Shown here piece by piece: positions 34,978 through 44,393 of a stretch of DNA of 64,000 nt; position 1 is the first letter of the stretch, and every line of letters begins with the position of its first letter. The position numbers and the translations under genes were made by a program. The notes under the pieces are model-generated. The model had not been told where the DNA came from. It ran no database searches and saw only the letters and a program-made list of their open reading frames with translations. The stretch comes from Cerasicoccus arenae (GTDB lineage Bacteria; Verrucomicrobiota; Verrucomicrobiia; Opitutales; Cerasicoccaceae): the NCBI RefSeq assembly GCF_014651635.1, contig NZ_BMXG01000011.1, positions 62,001-126,000 on the forward strand, given 5' to 3'.

Positions 34978-37900
34978 TTAGATTTCATTGGTGGCAAGCC
35001 AGCGGAAGGACACCAGTTGGAAGCGGCGCCCAAAGAGGTCATTCGTGGTGTCATCTTGTGGGGTTTCCCAAGGATCAAGATTATCGTCTAAGTAATATGG
35101 TAGGCGTTGGACGGTTGCTTCACACCATGCGCGACTTTCGATCTCGCCACTGATTGGATTTCGTACGTCGCCGTAACAGCGAATAATGAAAGTGTCTGAG
35201 CGGGCGGTGAGAACAGGGCTGAGCGTGGTCAGCAGGTCGGCTTGGGTCAAGTAACCGGGAGCGAAGGCTGCTCGCGAAGCGAAGGGCTTGTCGACGTCAT
35301 CGTCGTTATCGCTGCCTATCCAGTGAGAGCGAATTACGACGGCGGGAATCACGTTTTGTGTCACATCAATCTGCTTGTCAGTATCAGTGAAATCTTCCTG
35401 TCCATTGATTCGCTCTTCGTTGGGTATTCCTGGATCAGAGTCCACCGAATCGATCGCGGCCTGAAGCGGGCCTTTCAGGCCAGTTTCGTCGTTGGCAAGC
35501 CGTCGATTAACAAAGTCGGCCATCGAAGAGAATGGCCCACGCAAACGCACCTGCTCGACTATTTTCTCAGCTAAATGGTCGATTTGGGCGTCAGTCAACG
35601 CACGATTGCCGCTCCAAATGGAGTTCGTGCTGATGTTGGTGTCGGAATCGAGATAGCGCGGGAAACTGTGGGTGAGCTCGGTGTCCGAGTCGGATGCGAT
35701 GATGCCGTTTCGGCTGTGCAGGAGCGCCTTCCATGCTTCCACGGAGGTGGAGTTGACGTTGAAGGCACCTTCCACCATGAGGGCCGAGGCGGCCTGTGTT
35801 GGTTTGGTCAGACGCTGACGGATCGTCTCGGTTTCGCTGCCACCTTCCTGTAGGATGGTGTTGCGCGCATTTGGCAGGAAGTAAGAGGGATTGAGAATCT
35901 GGTCCGTGGTCAGTTCGTTGGGTACGGTGGAGAAGAAGTAGTCGTCCCAGAGCGCTTCGTTGAGAGTGTAGGAAAGGTCGTAGATGTTTTCCAACTGGCG
36001 GAAGGGGGGATATTGCGGACGATTGTCGACTCCAGCGCCGTAAAGCGAAGTGACGGTTTGCTCGCGGGGAACCCAGGGATCGGCGAGGGAGTTACCCACA
36101 GCGTAGGTCGGGTTAGAAGTCATGAGCGAGAGGTTGGCGTGCTGCAGTTGGGCGAGGGAAAAAATGGGCGTTTGTGCTGGTCGAAAAGATTTGACCACCA
36201 TGTCGACGGGATTGCCGTTTTCATCCAGTCCGACATCGGGTCCCGGCCCGACCGATCCACGGTTGTTACTGCCGAAGCTTGGGCCTGGGTGGGTGCTGCC
36301 CTGTATGTCCATGTAATAGACATGGCTGCCGGTGCCTCTGGGGCGGAGGGAGTCTGGGGCGATCGGGTTAAAGAGGGCTATCCAGCGGGAATGCTGTCCG
36401 AAAGCACCATAAGTGTCCTCAGAGAAGCGCATTTCGATCCGGCAATATAGCAGCGGCTCGAAGATGAGTCCAGGGTCGCGATTTTCAAAGTTGAAGGGGC
36501 TGTTCACTGGCGAGTGACTATAAATTCCTGTCGAACCTGGAGATTGTATGTGTTGGTAAATGACATCTTCGTCGTCGGCATCGCGAAGTGAGATCACCAT
36601 CTGTCCGGGGCCGTTACCCATGTAATAGGCGACTGGCTCGGTGGTGTCATCGGTCTTCGTAGTATGAAGGTCCTCTGCGCTCATAATTGGACCGGGTAAT
36701 GTCACGGAATTGTCGGCCCGGATTGGTTGGTTGGGCGATAAGACATTGTGGGACTCGTTGTATGCTTCCGACGTATCGAGGGTAAATACCAAGCTCTGGC
36801 CAGGCTCGATTTGAGGCGAATTGAGGCGGAAGCGAAGTTCTCTTTCTTCGGCGGGTATTTGGTCGTCGACTCCCTTGAAAATCGGATAGTTGAGGTAGCC
36901 TGTGGCGAAGGCCTGCGAGTCGTAGCTCCCCCCCGGTGCTTTGTCGCTGGTAGCGCGTCGCAGGATCGGATGCGATATATATGGGCCTACCGCATCGACG
37001 GCTTCGCTTTCCTTGCCGACGATAATCGTGAAGTAGTTGTCTCGCGTATCAAAAAGCATGGTGTAATCATGGGCGGCGATCGGCACGTTATAGGGATTCC
37101 ACAGGACGACGACGGGAAAAATGTGGAGGTTCATGGGCTGTCCCTCCCCGGAATTGGAGACGTTGAAGCCGATCCGAGTGTAGGTAATATAGGGGTGCAG
37201 GCCTGAGCTCGATGCGGGGATGTCTTTTGTGGACTGGTTCGATGAGGTGGCGATGCGATCCGGCGCAATGGGGGCGTAGGCGTTTCCGTCGCCGATGATT
37301 TCGGCATACTCACGAATCATACCCCAAGTGGGCAAATAGGTGTCCGCTTCGGTGATGTAGTCGGTGTCGCGTGGAGGGTTGGCAGCAGAGTCAGGTTGGG
37401 CCAGCCATGCTGTGAGGTCCTTTTTCAGCCCTCCATCGACAACATTAGCCAATACGCCGCGCGAAGTGGTGGTCAAGTCATGGAATCGGTATGCAAGTGC
37501 GTCATGTAGAGTTTTCTCGGCGATGACTGAGTTGGCGGATAGTGGTAGTTGGCTGAGCGATTGCACATTATTGAGGGAGCTCTTGAAATCCGGATCATCG
37601 GCGTCGTAGGCGGTGCCCAAGTCATTTCCGATGGAATCGCTCATACCCTCAATCCCACTGCGAGCGTTGCTGATGTAGCGATATTGCTTGGCCGTGTCGT
37701 TGCTGATTCCGGTGGTGTTCAGGACTGTGGGGTCAGGGCTTTCCCAAGGGTCAGTCAGCTTGGCATTGGCCTTGGTGCCTTCGTCCCCAATCCAGTAAGC
37801 AAAGCGTCCATTCCCATCACCGATGGATTCACTGAGGACTTTGACTTGCGAGCTGGCATCGACGGACTCGTGCAGCATCCAGACAACCGTGTCGTCAGTG

Positions 37901-38346
37901 GATGGATTCCCCAAGTTATCGGCGGCGTCACTTTGGCCGCTTACCAGCCATGCCAGAGGGATCGCGGGATCGAGCGGACCCGAGGTGGTATCCCATACAC
38001 CGGTGAAGTATGGATTGGCCACATCTGCGACTAAATCCGCCCGCGCTGTCACTCGTTGGTCTGACCCGGCCAATTGCTGGACTTTCCCTAAGGCGACCTG
38101 TAGGCCCAATAGTGCGTTCTGCTGTGCCTGCACCCTATTCAGAGATTGCGTGGTGGAAAGCACCTCCACTCTGGTCAAGGTCGTGAGGGATAGCGACAAC
38201 AGAAGAATAAACGCCATCAGCGTCATACTGATTATCAGGGCGAAACCTTGTTGGCTTGAGGTCGATCGTGGGGGGGGGGGCGAGGGCATCAGTGGGGAAG
38301 GGTGTTGCTCTTCGATTACATGGTTAGAGTATCTATTAAGCATCAT
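34978..38346 (-). CDS. Giant pseudopilin-like protein resembling Verru_Chthon cassette protein A (copy 2)
   Basis: A 1122-residue paralogue of the protein at 20855-24535. An N-terminal polar stretch contains a PSPPPP run made by a G11 tract (38270-38280 on the + strand). It is followed by the prepilin-like helix QQGFALIISMTLMAFILLLS (about residues 33-52). The shared helix-pair motif is LAEKIVEQVRLRGPFSS near residue 920, and the C-terminus again ends in LVSFRWLATNEI after PWETP. Such size and order match GspK-type minor pseudopilins only loosely. A TTCTA-N4-TAGAA operator (38382) lies 36 bp upstream, so this copy belongs to regulon 3, not to the beta-glucan regulon. Confidence 0.72.
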   Translation of the reverse strand: MMLNRYSNHVIEEQHPSPLMPSPPPPRSTSSQQGFALIISMTLMAFILLLSLSLTTLTRVEVLSTTQSLNRVQAQQNALLGLQVALGKVQQLAGSDQRVTARADLVADVANPYFTGVWDTTSGPLDPAIPLAWLVSGQSDAADNLGNPSTDDTVVWMLHESVDASSQVKVLSESIGDGNGRFAYWIGDEGTKANAKLTDPWESPDPTVLNTTGISNDTAKQYRYISNARSGIEGMSDSIGNDLGTAYDADDPDFKSSLNNVQSLSQLPLSANSVIAEKTLHDALAYRFHDLTTTSRGVLANVVDGGLKKDLTAWLAQPDSAANPPRDTDYITEADTYLPTWGMIREYAEIIGDGNAYAPIAPDRIATSSNQSTKDIPASSSGLHPYITYTRIGFNVSNSGEGQPMNLHIFPVVVLWNPYNVPIAAHDYTMLFDTRDNYFTIIVGKESEAVDAVGPYISHPILRRATSDKAPGGSYDSQAFATGYLNYPIFKGVDDQIPAEERELRFRLNSPQIEPGQSLVFTLDTSEAYNESHNVLSPNQPIRADNSVTLPGPIMSAEDLHTTKTDDTTEPVAYYMGNGPGQMVISLRDADDEDVIYQHIQSPGSTGIYSHSPVNSPFNFENRDPGLIFEPLLYCRIEMRFSEDTYGAFGQHSRWIALFNPIAPDSLRPRGTGSHVYYMDIQGSTHPGPSFGSNNRGSVGPGPDVGLDENGNPVDMVVKSFRPAQTPIFSLAQLQHANLSLMTSNPTYAVGNSLADPWVPREQTVTSLYGAGVDNRPQYPPFRQLENIYDLSYTLNEALWDDYFFSTVPNELTTDQILNPSYFLPNARNTILQEGGSETETIRQRLTKPTQAASALMVEGAFNVNSTSVEAWKALLHSRNGIIASDSDTELTHSFPRYLDSDTNISTNSIWSGNRALTDAQIDHLAEKIVEQVRLRGPFSSMADFVNRRLANDETGLKGPLQAAIDSVDSDPGIPNEERINGQEDFTDTDKQIDVTQNVIPAVVIRSHWIGSDNDDDVDKPFASRAAFAPGYLTQADLLTTLSPVLTARSDTFIIRCYGDVRNPISGEIESRAWCEATVQRLPYYLDDNLDPWETPQDDTTNDLFGRRFQLVSFRWLATNEI
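38270..38280. repeat. G11 homopolymer at the N-terminus of a coding region
   Basis: This run lies within the first 26 codons of the giant pseudopilin-like gene. Slippage would put the gene out of frame before its prepilin helix. Confidence 0.9.
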
Positions 38347-38381
38347 CGTTTCAACCGCTCATTTGAGCAATGACTGAATCC

Positions 38382-38395
38382 TTCTATCAATAGAA
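38382..38395. promoter_or_regulatory. Operator, TTCTA-N4-TAGAA class (regulon 3, site 1)
   Basis: The exact palindrome TTCTATCAATAGAA is located between the divergent giant pseudopilin-like gene (start 38346) and the GH92 gene (start 38524). Confidence 0.78.
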
Positions 38396-38514
38396 TTTGA
38401 ACGAGATCGCATTGACTCGATGCTTGCTGAAACGAAGCCTTATTGCAGTTCGCCAAAGGTTCACTGCTGGCACCGCTCAAGCAAGGGTTCGCTTGTTTTG
38501 ATTACAACTGATTA

Positions 38515-38522
38515 CCCCCCCC
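38515..38522. repeat. C8 run in the ribosome-binding region of GH92
   Basis: The run ends one base before the GH92 ATG at 38524, where a Shine-Dalgarno sequence would be expected. No AGGAG-like sequence is visible there. Confidence 0.85.
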
Positions 38523-38523
38523 T

Positions 38524-40488
38524 ATGATTATGAATCTCCCCGAAACGATAAACTTACTTCAAGGCACCGATTCAACTTTCGACTTTTCCACTGGTAACAC
38601 TCTGCCTCTGGTAGCCCGCCCTTGGGCTTTGCATCACTGGACACTCCAGACGGCAGAGGCACCCTGGCTTTTCAATGCCCGTCATCGCCGTTTGCGAGGC
38701 CTCCGGCTGACGCATCAGCCCAGCCCTTGGATGTTCGATTACGCCAGCCTGACCCTGCTGCCGTTTACTGGCCCGGCGCTGGAAACTCCAGAGCTACAGG
38801 CTTCTGCCTATTCACTGGAGGACTCGGTCCTGAATCCTCACTACCTTCGGGTCAAATTGATGCGCTACGGCATTACGATGGAAATGTCGCCGACCGAGCG
38901 TGGGGCGATTCTTGTCATGCACTTCCGCCCAGATGAAACCCCGCGACTGAGCTTTTATTTTGACGGCGAACATGAGCTGAGGCAAATCGCTCCGGAGTCA
39001 GTCGGTGGACGTTCGTTGAACCGGAATAGCGATTTGCCCGAAGACTATGGCCTGTCGTTTATCGGTCGTTTCTCCGCGCCGGTGGAATCCGTCACGCGGA
39101 TGCCTTTGGGGGGGTATGTAGAGTTCGCTCGAGGAACCACCCGTGTGGAGCTTCGTTTGGCTGGCTCATTGATCAGCGACGCGATCGCTGCGGAGACCTT
39201 CCGACGAGAACTCGATAATCGCTCCCTGGAAATGATCCGTGAGGAGGGAGCGCAGGTTTGGACAAAGTTTCTGGGGCGCTTTGAAATTGAAGCCGACAGC
39301 CCAGAGCAGTGCCGCTTATTTTACTCCTGCTTGTACCGCTGCCTGCTCTTTCCCCGCTTTCTGGACGAGATCGGAGAAAACGGGAAAATTTGCCACCGTA
39401 GCCCCTATGATGGAGAGGTTCACTCGGGGAGTCTCTGCGCGGACTGCGGTTTCTGGGACGTCTATAGGACGCAGCTTCCGCTGCTGACCTGGGCCTATCC
39501 GGATATAACCCGCCGCATGATGGATGCCTGGCTGAACGCCTGCCGTCAGTCTGGATGGTCACCGAAATGGCCCAGTCCGGGGCCGCGGCATTGTATGATC
39601 GGGACGCATTTTGACATCTATGTGGCAGATGTGATTAGTCAGGGGTTGATCGATTGGGATGTAGAAGCCGCTTTCACCTACCTATGGAAAGATGCGACTG
39701 AACTCTCGGATAATCCCTGTTTTGGTCGCGAAGGTCTGCAGGAGTATCTCAAGCTGGGCTTCGTGGCGGCGGACAAAACGGTGTATTCATTATCCAGCAC
39801 ATTGGATTACGCCTATGACGATTTCTGTGTGGCGCAAGTGGCACGCTTCCTCGGTAAGGAAAAGGAGGCGGCGCAGCTATTTGAGCGAGCGGGTAATTAT
39901 CGCCATGTCTTCGATTCGAAAACCGGATTTATGCGCCCGCGCCTTGCCGACGGTTCCTGGGTCGAGCCGTTTCGCGAATTTGGGTGGGGCGGGCCTTATG
40001 TCGAGGGCGGACCCTGGCAACATGCCTTTAATGTGCCACACGATCCTGAAGGCTTAGCAGCCCTGTATGGTGGGCCCGCCGCTCTATGTGGAAAACTGGA
40101 TACGATGTTGACGATGGAGCCACGCTATGAGGCTGGCCACTATGGCTTTGAAATCCATGAGGCCACGGAGATGGCTCTGGCTGGTTTCGGTCAATACGCC
40201 CACTCCAATCAGCCTGTGCATGCCTATCTTTTCCTTTATGCGTTGATGGGGGATACGGCCAAAACCAGCCATTGGGTACATCGCGTTTGCCGTGAGTTAT
40301 ACAGCATCGATGACTTCCCGGGTGATGAGGATAACGGGGAAATGGCGGCATGGTATATTTGGGCCAGCTTAGGTTTGTATCCGCAATGCCCGGGGAAGCC
40401 CGGCTTCGTCCACTTCGAGCCCTTGCTCCGGCGCGTAACAGTTCGTGTTCCGGAGCGCGATGAGGTCGTGATCGTCCGTGAGGGATAA
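38524..40488 (+). CDS. GH92 alpha-mannosidase, cytoplasmic
   Basis: A 654-residue GH92-type enzyme without a signal peptide. The signature motif near the C-terminus, FPGDEDNGEMAAWYIWASLG (about residues 597-616), is the classic calcium- and acid-binding region of this family; GGPWQHAFNVPHDPEGL near 495 is also conserved. GH92 enzymes are calcium-dependent exo-alpha-mannosidases, usually about 700-750 residues. The absence of a signal suggests action on imported short mannosides. It shares a divergent intergenic region with the giant pseudopilin-like gene that contains an exact operator, so both fall under the same LacI regulator. Confidence 0.9.
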   Translation: MIMNLPETINLLQGTDSTFDFSTGNTLPLVARPWALHHWTLQTAEAPWLFNARHRRLRGLRLTHQPSPWMFDYASLTLLPFTGPALETPELQASAYSLEDSVLNPHYLRVKLMRYGITMEMSPTERGAILVMHFRPDETPRLSFYFDGEHELRQIAPESVGGRSLNRNSDLPEDYGLSFIGRFSAPVESVTRMPLGGYVEFARGTTRVELRLAGSLISDAIAAETFRRELDNRSLEMIREEGAQVWTKFLGRFEIEADSPEQCRLFYSCLYRCLLFPRFLDEIGENGKICHRSPYDGEVHSGSLCADCGFWDVYRTQLPLLTWAYPDITRRMMDAWLNACRQSGWSPKWPSPGPRHCMIGTHFDIYVADVISQGLIDWDVEAAFTYLWKDATELSDNPCFGREGLQEYLKLGFVAADKTVYSLSSTLDYAYDDFCVAQVARFLGKEKEAAQLFERAGNYRHVFDSKTGFMRPRLADGSWVEPFREFGWGGPYVEGGPWQHAFNVPHDPEGLAALYGGPAALCGKLDTMLTMEPRYEAGHYGFEIHEATEMALAGFGQYAHSNQPVHAYLFLYALMGDTAKTSHWVHRVCRELYSIDDFPGDEDNGEMAAWYIWASLGLYPQCPGKPGFVHFEPLLRRVTVRVPERDEVVIVREG

Positions 40489-40561
40489 GTTATTCACTGA
40501 TTGCTTTAATCCGGATCGGACTAACTCTTTCTAACTGAAAAACGAAACACTTGTTTCCAAG

Positions 40562-40575
40562 TTCAATTGTTAGAA
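40562..40575. promoter_or_regulatory. Operator, TTCTA-N4-TAGAA class (regulon 3, site 2; one mismatch)
   Basis: On the minus strand this reads TTCTAACAATTGAA. It lies 161 bp upstream of the beta-helix gene at 40737. Confidence 0.65.
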
Positions 40576-40736
40576 AGTCACTGGGCTTATCATGTATCGA
40601 TCAAGCTGCCAGAATGTGTAAATGCAAAGGCGCTTCTCTCTTGGTGTCCTTGCATTACTTACCAGCCCAGCACTCAAGAACGGCCTTTAGACCCGGCTTG
40701 GGCGTTGGGATGGATTAACCCCAAATACATTGATAT

Positions 40737-41762
40737 ATGAATAAATGCATAACGCTTGTTGTCCGGAACCTGTTGGTCCTGTTAATTTTCACTGGAGTTT
40801 GCTCCCTATCGGCAGCTACTACCTACGTTCATCCTGGAGATGATTTAGGTGCGATACTCAACAGTGCGAATCCTGGGGATACCGTTATGGTCTATCCCGG
40901 CGAGTATGGTCGCGTGGTTCTGGCCGATAAGAACGGAACGGAAACGGACCCCATTATCATTCGTTCTATGGGCGGAGCCACGATCAAGAGCTACGAACCC
41001 TATGAGAACGCCCTCTGGCTGAAAAACTGCGACTACATTGTCTTCGATGTCTTCACTTTTACTGGTGGCATGCGAGGCGCAATTGTCGTCGACTGCGATC
41101 ACATCATTTTCAAGAACTGCACATTCACGGGGGTTGGCCAAGAAGGCATCCATATTCTCAGTTCACATTATGTGGATGTTCGCGGCGGTAAGATTTATAA
41201 TACCGGGTTGTTGAATCCTCAGTGGGGAGAAGGCGTTTATGCGGGTTCCGGTTCAGCCTACGATTTGTGTAGTCATATCTGGGTCGAGGGCGTCGAAATC
41301 TACAATACTGGTAACGGAGAGGCCGTCGATTATAAGCCTGGCGTTAGTCATTCTACGATCCGTGGTTGTGTGATTCATGACATTGCCCCGGGCACTTCGA
41401 CTCAATCCAACGAGGGCGCTATTGTGGTGAATGGCTACGATACTTCTGTTTATGTGCTGCCGGCTCCGCAATATATCTGGATCGAGAATAACCTAGTCTA
41501 TAACATCTCTGGTGGGTTGACGGGTAAAAATCGAGGCATCGTATTTTTTGGTAGCGGCGTCTATGTAAAGTCGAACATCGTGCATGACTGTGACGACGAA
41601 GGTATCCTGGGTTCCAATTGGAACAATGCGGGCTTTACGAACTGGTCTTATGCCAACTGGTGCTATGATAACGATCCCAACTCGAACTATCAGTATGGCA
41701 ATGTCGTCAACCTTACCGATCCCGGGCTAAACTCACAGACCAGGCAGGTTTGGTTCCCGTAA
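40737..41762 (+). CDS. Exported right-handed beta-helix protein
   Basis: A 341-residue protein with a signal peptide (about 1-28, ending LSA). The mature part opens with YVHPGDDLGAILNSANPGDT, then runs of short strands with Asn/Ile ladders that typify a parallel beta-helix. The sequence EAVDYKPG near residue 200 is a conserved feature of lyase-type or DUF1565-like helices. It could be a polysaccharide lyase or a binding protein; I see no diagnostic catalytic set. A regulon 3 operator lies upstream, and it ends in a strong terminator. Confidence 0.78.
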   Translation: MNKCITLVVRNLLVLLIFTGVCSLSAATTYVHPGDDLGAILNSANPGDTVMVYPGEYGRVVLADKNGTETDPIIIRSMGGATIKSYEPYENALWLKNCDYIVFDVFTFTGGMRGAIVVDCDHIIFKNCTFTGVGQEGIHILSSHYVDVRGGKIYNTGLLNPQWGEGVYAGSGSAYDLCSHIWVEGVEIYNTGNGEAVDYKPGVSHSTIRGCVIHDIAPGTSTQSNEGAIVVNGYDTSVYVLPAPQYIWIENNLVYNISGGLTGKNRGIVFFGSGVYVKSNIVHDCDDEGILGSNWNNAGFTNWSYANWCYDNDPNSNYQYGNVVNLTDPGLNSQTRQVWFP

Positions 41763-41804
41763 ACTTGCCTTTGACGGCTGGATGAAACAGGCTGGCAAAC
41801 GAAC

Positions 41805-41838
41805 GACGCCGAGGGAATATCTCCTCGGCGTCTTTTCG
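41805..41838 (+). terminator. Rho-independent terminator after the beta-helix gene
   Basis: GACGCCGAGG and CCTCGGCGTC form a perfect 10-bp stem with an 8-nt loop, followed by TTTTCGTT, 42 bp after the stop codon. Confidence 0.88.
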
Positions 41839-41970
41839 TTTCAGTAAATCCAAACTAACAGTCGTTGTTTATCTCACCTCACTACCAGTATCTTTGGAGC
41901 GGTAACAGATATTTCCTTTGCAGGAGAGAATCTGATTGGGCTGTTACCATCAGAATCAATCAGACACAAC

Positions 41971-44346
41971 TTAGTGCGTAACCGGTGTGATTTTCAGAGA
42001 AATGGTGGCTGCCGTCGCAGGTTCGTTGAGGTCGATACCTAAGCGGCGGACTTTGCCTTCGCGGGATTCATCTTTCAGCCAGCCGTTGGTTACGGTGTAG
42101 GCGGCGCTGCTTTCGATGTGGACTCGTACGGTTTGCCCCTTGTTGCTGACTTCCCATACGTCTGGAGAGATTTCCTTGGCCTCGCCGTAGGTCAGGAGGG
42201 CGGTACCAAAGCTTTGAGGGCTGTCGAAGTCGACTGTATCGGTCACAGTGATTTTACCCGCGCCAGTGCGGTCGAAGTCGAAGCTCCGGATCAGGCTCTT
42301 CACTACTGGTAAGCTGTAAGCTTGTGCGATGTCCAAGACGATGTGGTCGCCCGCTTCATCAAAGTCTGTCTCGAGCACCATTGCCTTGTATTCGGAGCCG
42401 TGCTTTTGCCACTGGCCGGCGACTAATGGCACGGGGTGCCCGTAGGAAGCTTTTACATGGTGCTGGTAGGCGTTTGGACCCATTGAGGCGGCGTTGTAAA
42501 CTGGCACACCTGGGTCGACTAATACGGGCACACCTCCGAGTTCAACCACGAAACTTCCGATGTCATTGTGGCCGTGGCTGACGCCATTGTGGCCTCCCTT
42601 GAAGGAGAAGCTGAGGCCGTCCACGCCCTCGGGCAGGCGACCGACGTAGATTTGGCTGAGATCAAACCAATCGTGCAGGCGATGTCCATTCAACATGCTG
42701 GAGTCGGCTTTGATTAGGGGAGGCTCATTGTCATCAAAGGCAAGGTTGACTCCGTAGCTGTAGAGGAAGGCGCTATAGGTTGGGTCTGGTGCCCAGACTC
42801 GCTCGGTGCCTGCCTCCAAGCCGAAGCGCTTGTCAATGATGTGGTTCAGCCATCCGCTGGACGGCTCAGTGAGCATAGCGTCGCCATAGGCAGGGAAGAG
42901 CCCTTGGTCCATTTCGAAGCGGTAGGGAAAGAGTATGATCAGGCGACAGTTTTCCGGGGTATAGAGATCGACTAGGCCGTTGGTCGATTGATACGCCGTT
43001 TCAGCCAGCAGGATGTAGTGCCCGAAGCCATATTTCCAATATCCCATACCTTCGAGTGAGTAGCCGTCGGGAGGGAAACTATTGATGTAGCGCTTCACTC
43101 CAAGCTCGGCCCCAGCGATGACTTCGGCACGTTCGTGTGGGTCGTCTAAGAAAACGATGGCGCTACCGACCAGTCCGCCGTGGACGACGGCATTCCAGTT
43201 GTTCGGATCGAGGCTCCACCATTCCGGCTTGGCTTCACCGCGGACAGTCGCGAGATACTTCGAGAGCGCGCGGCTCTTGACCTCCTTTTTAATAAGCTCC
43301 CGTGTCTGGGGATTGAGGCGGTTGCCTAAGATATCATAGACGGTGGCAAGGTTCCAGGCGGTCATGGCTGTGCCTAAGTCGTTGCGATCACCTGAAAACG
43401 GAACATGGGCAGAGAGGATCCAACTGGGTTCGCTACAAATCGCTTTGATTTCGCTGTTAATCGCAGGCAAAAAGCGCCCCTGGTTTTCCATGGCCTCGGC
43501 TAGGACAAGGATGACCAAACGATATCGGCGGTGACTGGTCACATTGTCGATTTGGCGGTCACCACTCTTAACCGAAGCCTGATAAGCTTCGAGGCTGAGT
43601 TCGGGGGGGGGCTGTAGATAAAAGCGCTCGGCCTGTGTCATGATGCGTTTGGCGAGTTGCGGATCGTCGCTTTTCAGCGTTTCCCAGAGAGCCCGGTCGT
43701 CAATCGACGGTGCCACGCCATCTGGTATGGCGGGCAGGCTGGCGGCGATGGCATCGACACGAGCCGGATCGGGAATCAATGCGTGGTGGAGCTTGGGCTT
43801 CGCAGATGGATCAACCGGTGTGATCGAGAAATCATCAAAATCTGCTTTTACCTTATGCTTGCTGTATCCGTGGACGGCTACGGTCATAGCAGTGGCTCCG
43901 GTCGGTGGGTGGAAATCGAGTGTGTGTTTGCTCCAGTCGGAGGGTTTGGGGGGCAACTGTAGGGACAGGTCGCCGCCAGCGGGTTTGATAACCCGGCCAT
44001 CGTCGCCGTAGAATTGCACCCAAACGCCGATGCCGCTAGTGTCGAGTATTCGCGCCCAAAAGCTAAGGCGGTAATCTTGGTTTGGCTGAATCGTTACGCG
44101 CGGGCTTTGCAGCCAAGAACCCGCAGTGCCCTGCTGAGTAACCCGAAGGCCGATCTCACCGCTGTGGGCGGCCTCGGGCAGGGGCTGGCTTAGCCCGAGG
44201 CTTTTATCTTCAGGGCTGGCATACCAGCCTGTTAAATTGTCTTCAAAGCCTGCATTGGAAAAATCAAGGGTGGCTTGAGCGACGTTGAGTTGGCCCAGCG
44301 TGCAGAGAAAAGCAACGCTGAGGAATCGGGGGAATATAGGTTTCAT
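41971..44346 (-). CDS. Exported heparinase II/III-like polysaccharide lyase
   Basis: A protein of about 791 residues; I use the ATG at 44346 because the upstream start at 44364 is a TTG that spoils the signal. The signal (residues 1-25) ends VAQA. A carbohydrate-binding-like domain (about 26-165: FEDNLTGWY to WARILDTSG) precedes an (alpha/alpha)-type domain. The heparinase II/III fold shows as SFKGGHNGVSHGHNDIGSF near residue 580. The enzyme probably cleaves a uronate-containing polymer such as alginate, ulvan or a glucuronan. Its start is 47 bp past the esterase stop, so the two likely form an operon controlled by the site at 45796. A G9 run lies inside the coding region at 43603. Confidence 0.85.
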   Translation of the reverse strand: MKPIFPRFLSVAFLCTLGQLNVAQATLDFSNAGFEDNLTGWYASPEDKSLGLSQPLPEAAHSGEIGLRVTQQGTAGSWLQSPRVTIQPNQDYRLSFWARILDTSGIGVWVQFYGDDGRVIKPAGGDLSLQLPPKPSDWSKHTLDFHPPTGATAMTVAVHGYSKHKVKADFDDFSITPVDPSAKPKLHHALIPDPARVDAIAASLPAIPDGVAPSIDDRALWETLKSDDPQLAKRIMTQAERFYLQPPPELSLEAYQASVKSGDRQIDNVTSHRRYRLVILVLAEAMENQGRFLPAINSEIKAICSEPSWILSAHVPFSGDRNDLGTAMTAWNLATVYDILGNRLNPQTRELIKKEVKSRALSKYLATVRGEAKPEWWSLDPNNWNAVVHGGLVGSAIVFLDDPHERAEVIAGAELGVKRYINSFPPDGYSLEGMGYWKYGFGHYILLAETAYQSTNGLVDLYTPENCRLIILFPYRFEMDQGLFPAYGDAMLTEPSSGWLNHIIDKRFGLEAGTERVWAPDPTYSAFLYSYGVNLAFDDNEPPLIKADSSMLNGHRLHDWFDLSQIYVGRLPEGVDGLSFSFKGGHNGVSHGHNDIGSFVVELGGVPVLVDPGVPVYNAASMGPNAYQHHVKASYGHPVPLVAGQWQKHGSEYKAMVLETDFDEAGDHIVLDIAQAYSLPVVKSLIRSFDFDRTGAGKITVTDTVDFDSPQSFGTALLTYGEAKEISPDVWEVSNKGQTVRVHIESSAAYTVTNGWLKDESREGKVRRLGIDLNEPATAATISLKITPVTH
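43603..43611. repeat. G9 homopolymer inside the lyase gene
   Basis: This run lies within the heparinase II/III-like gene (C9 on its coding strand, encoding PPP). Confidence 0.85.
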
Positions 44347-44393
44347 AGAAAACAAATTGCACAATGAATGAGTGCGGGAGAAAAGAGTGCGGC

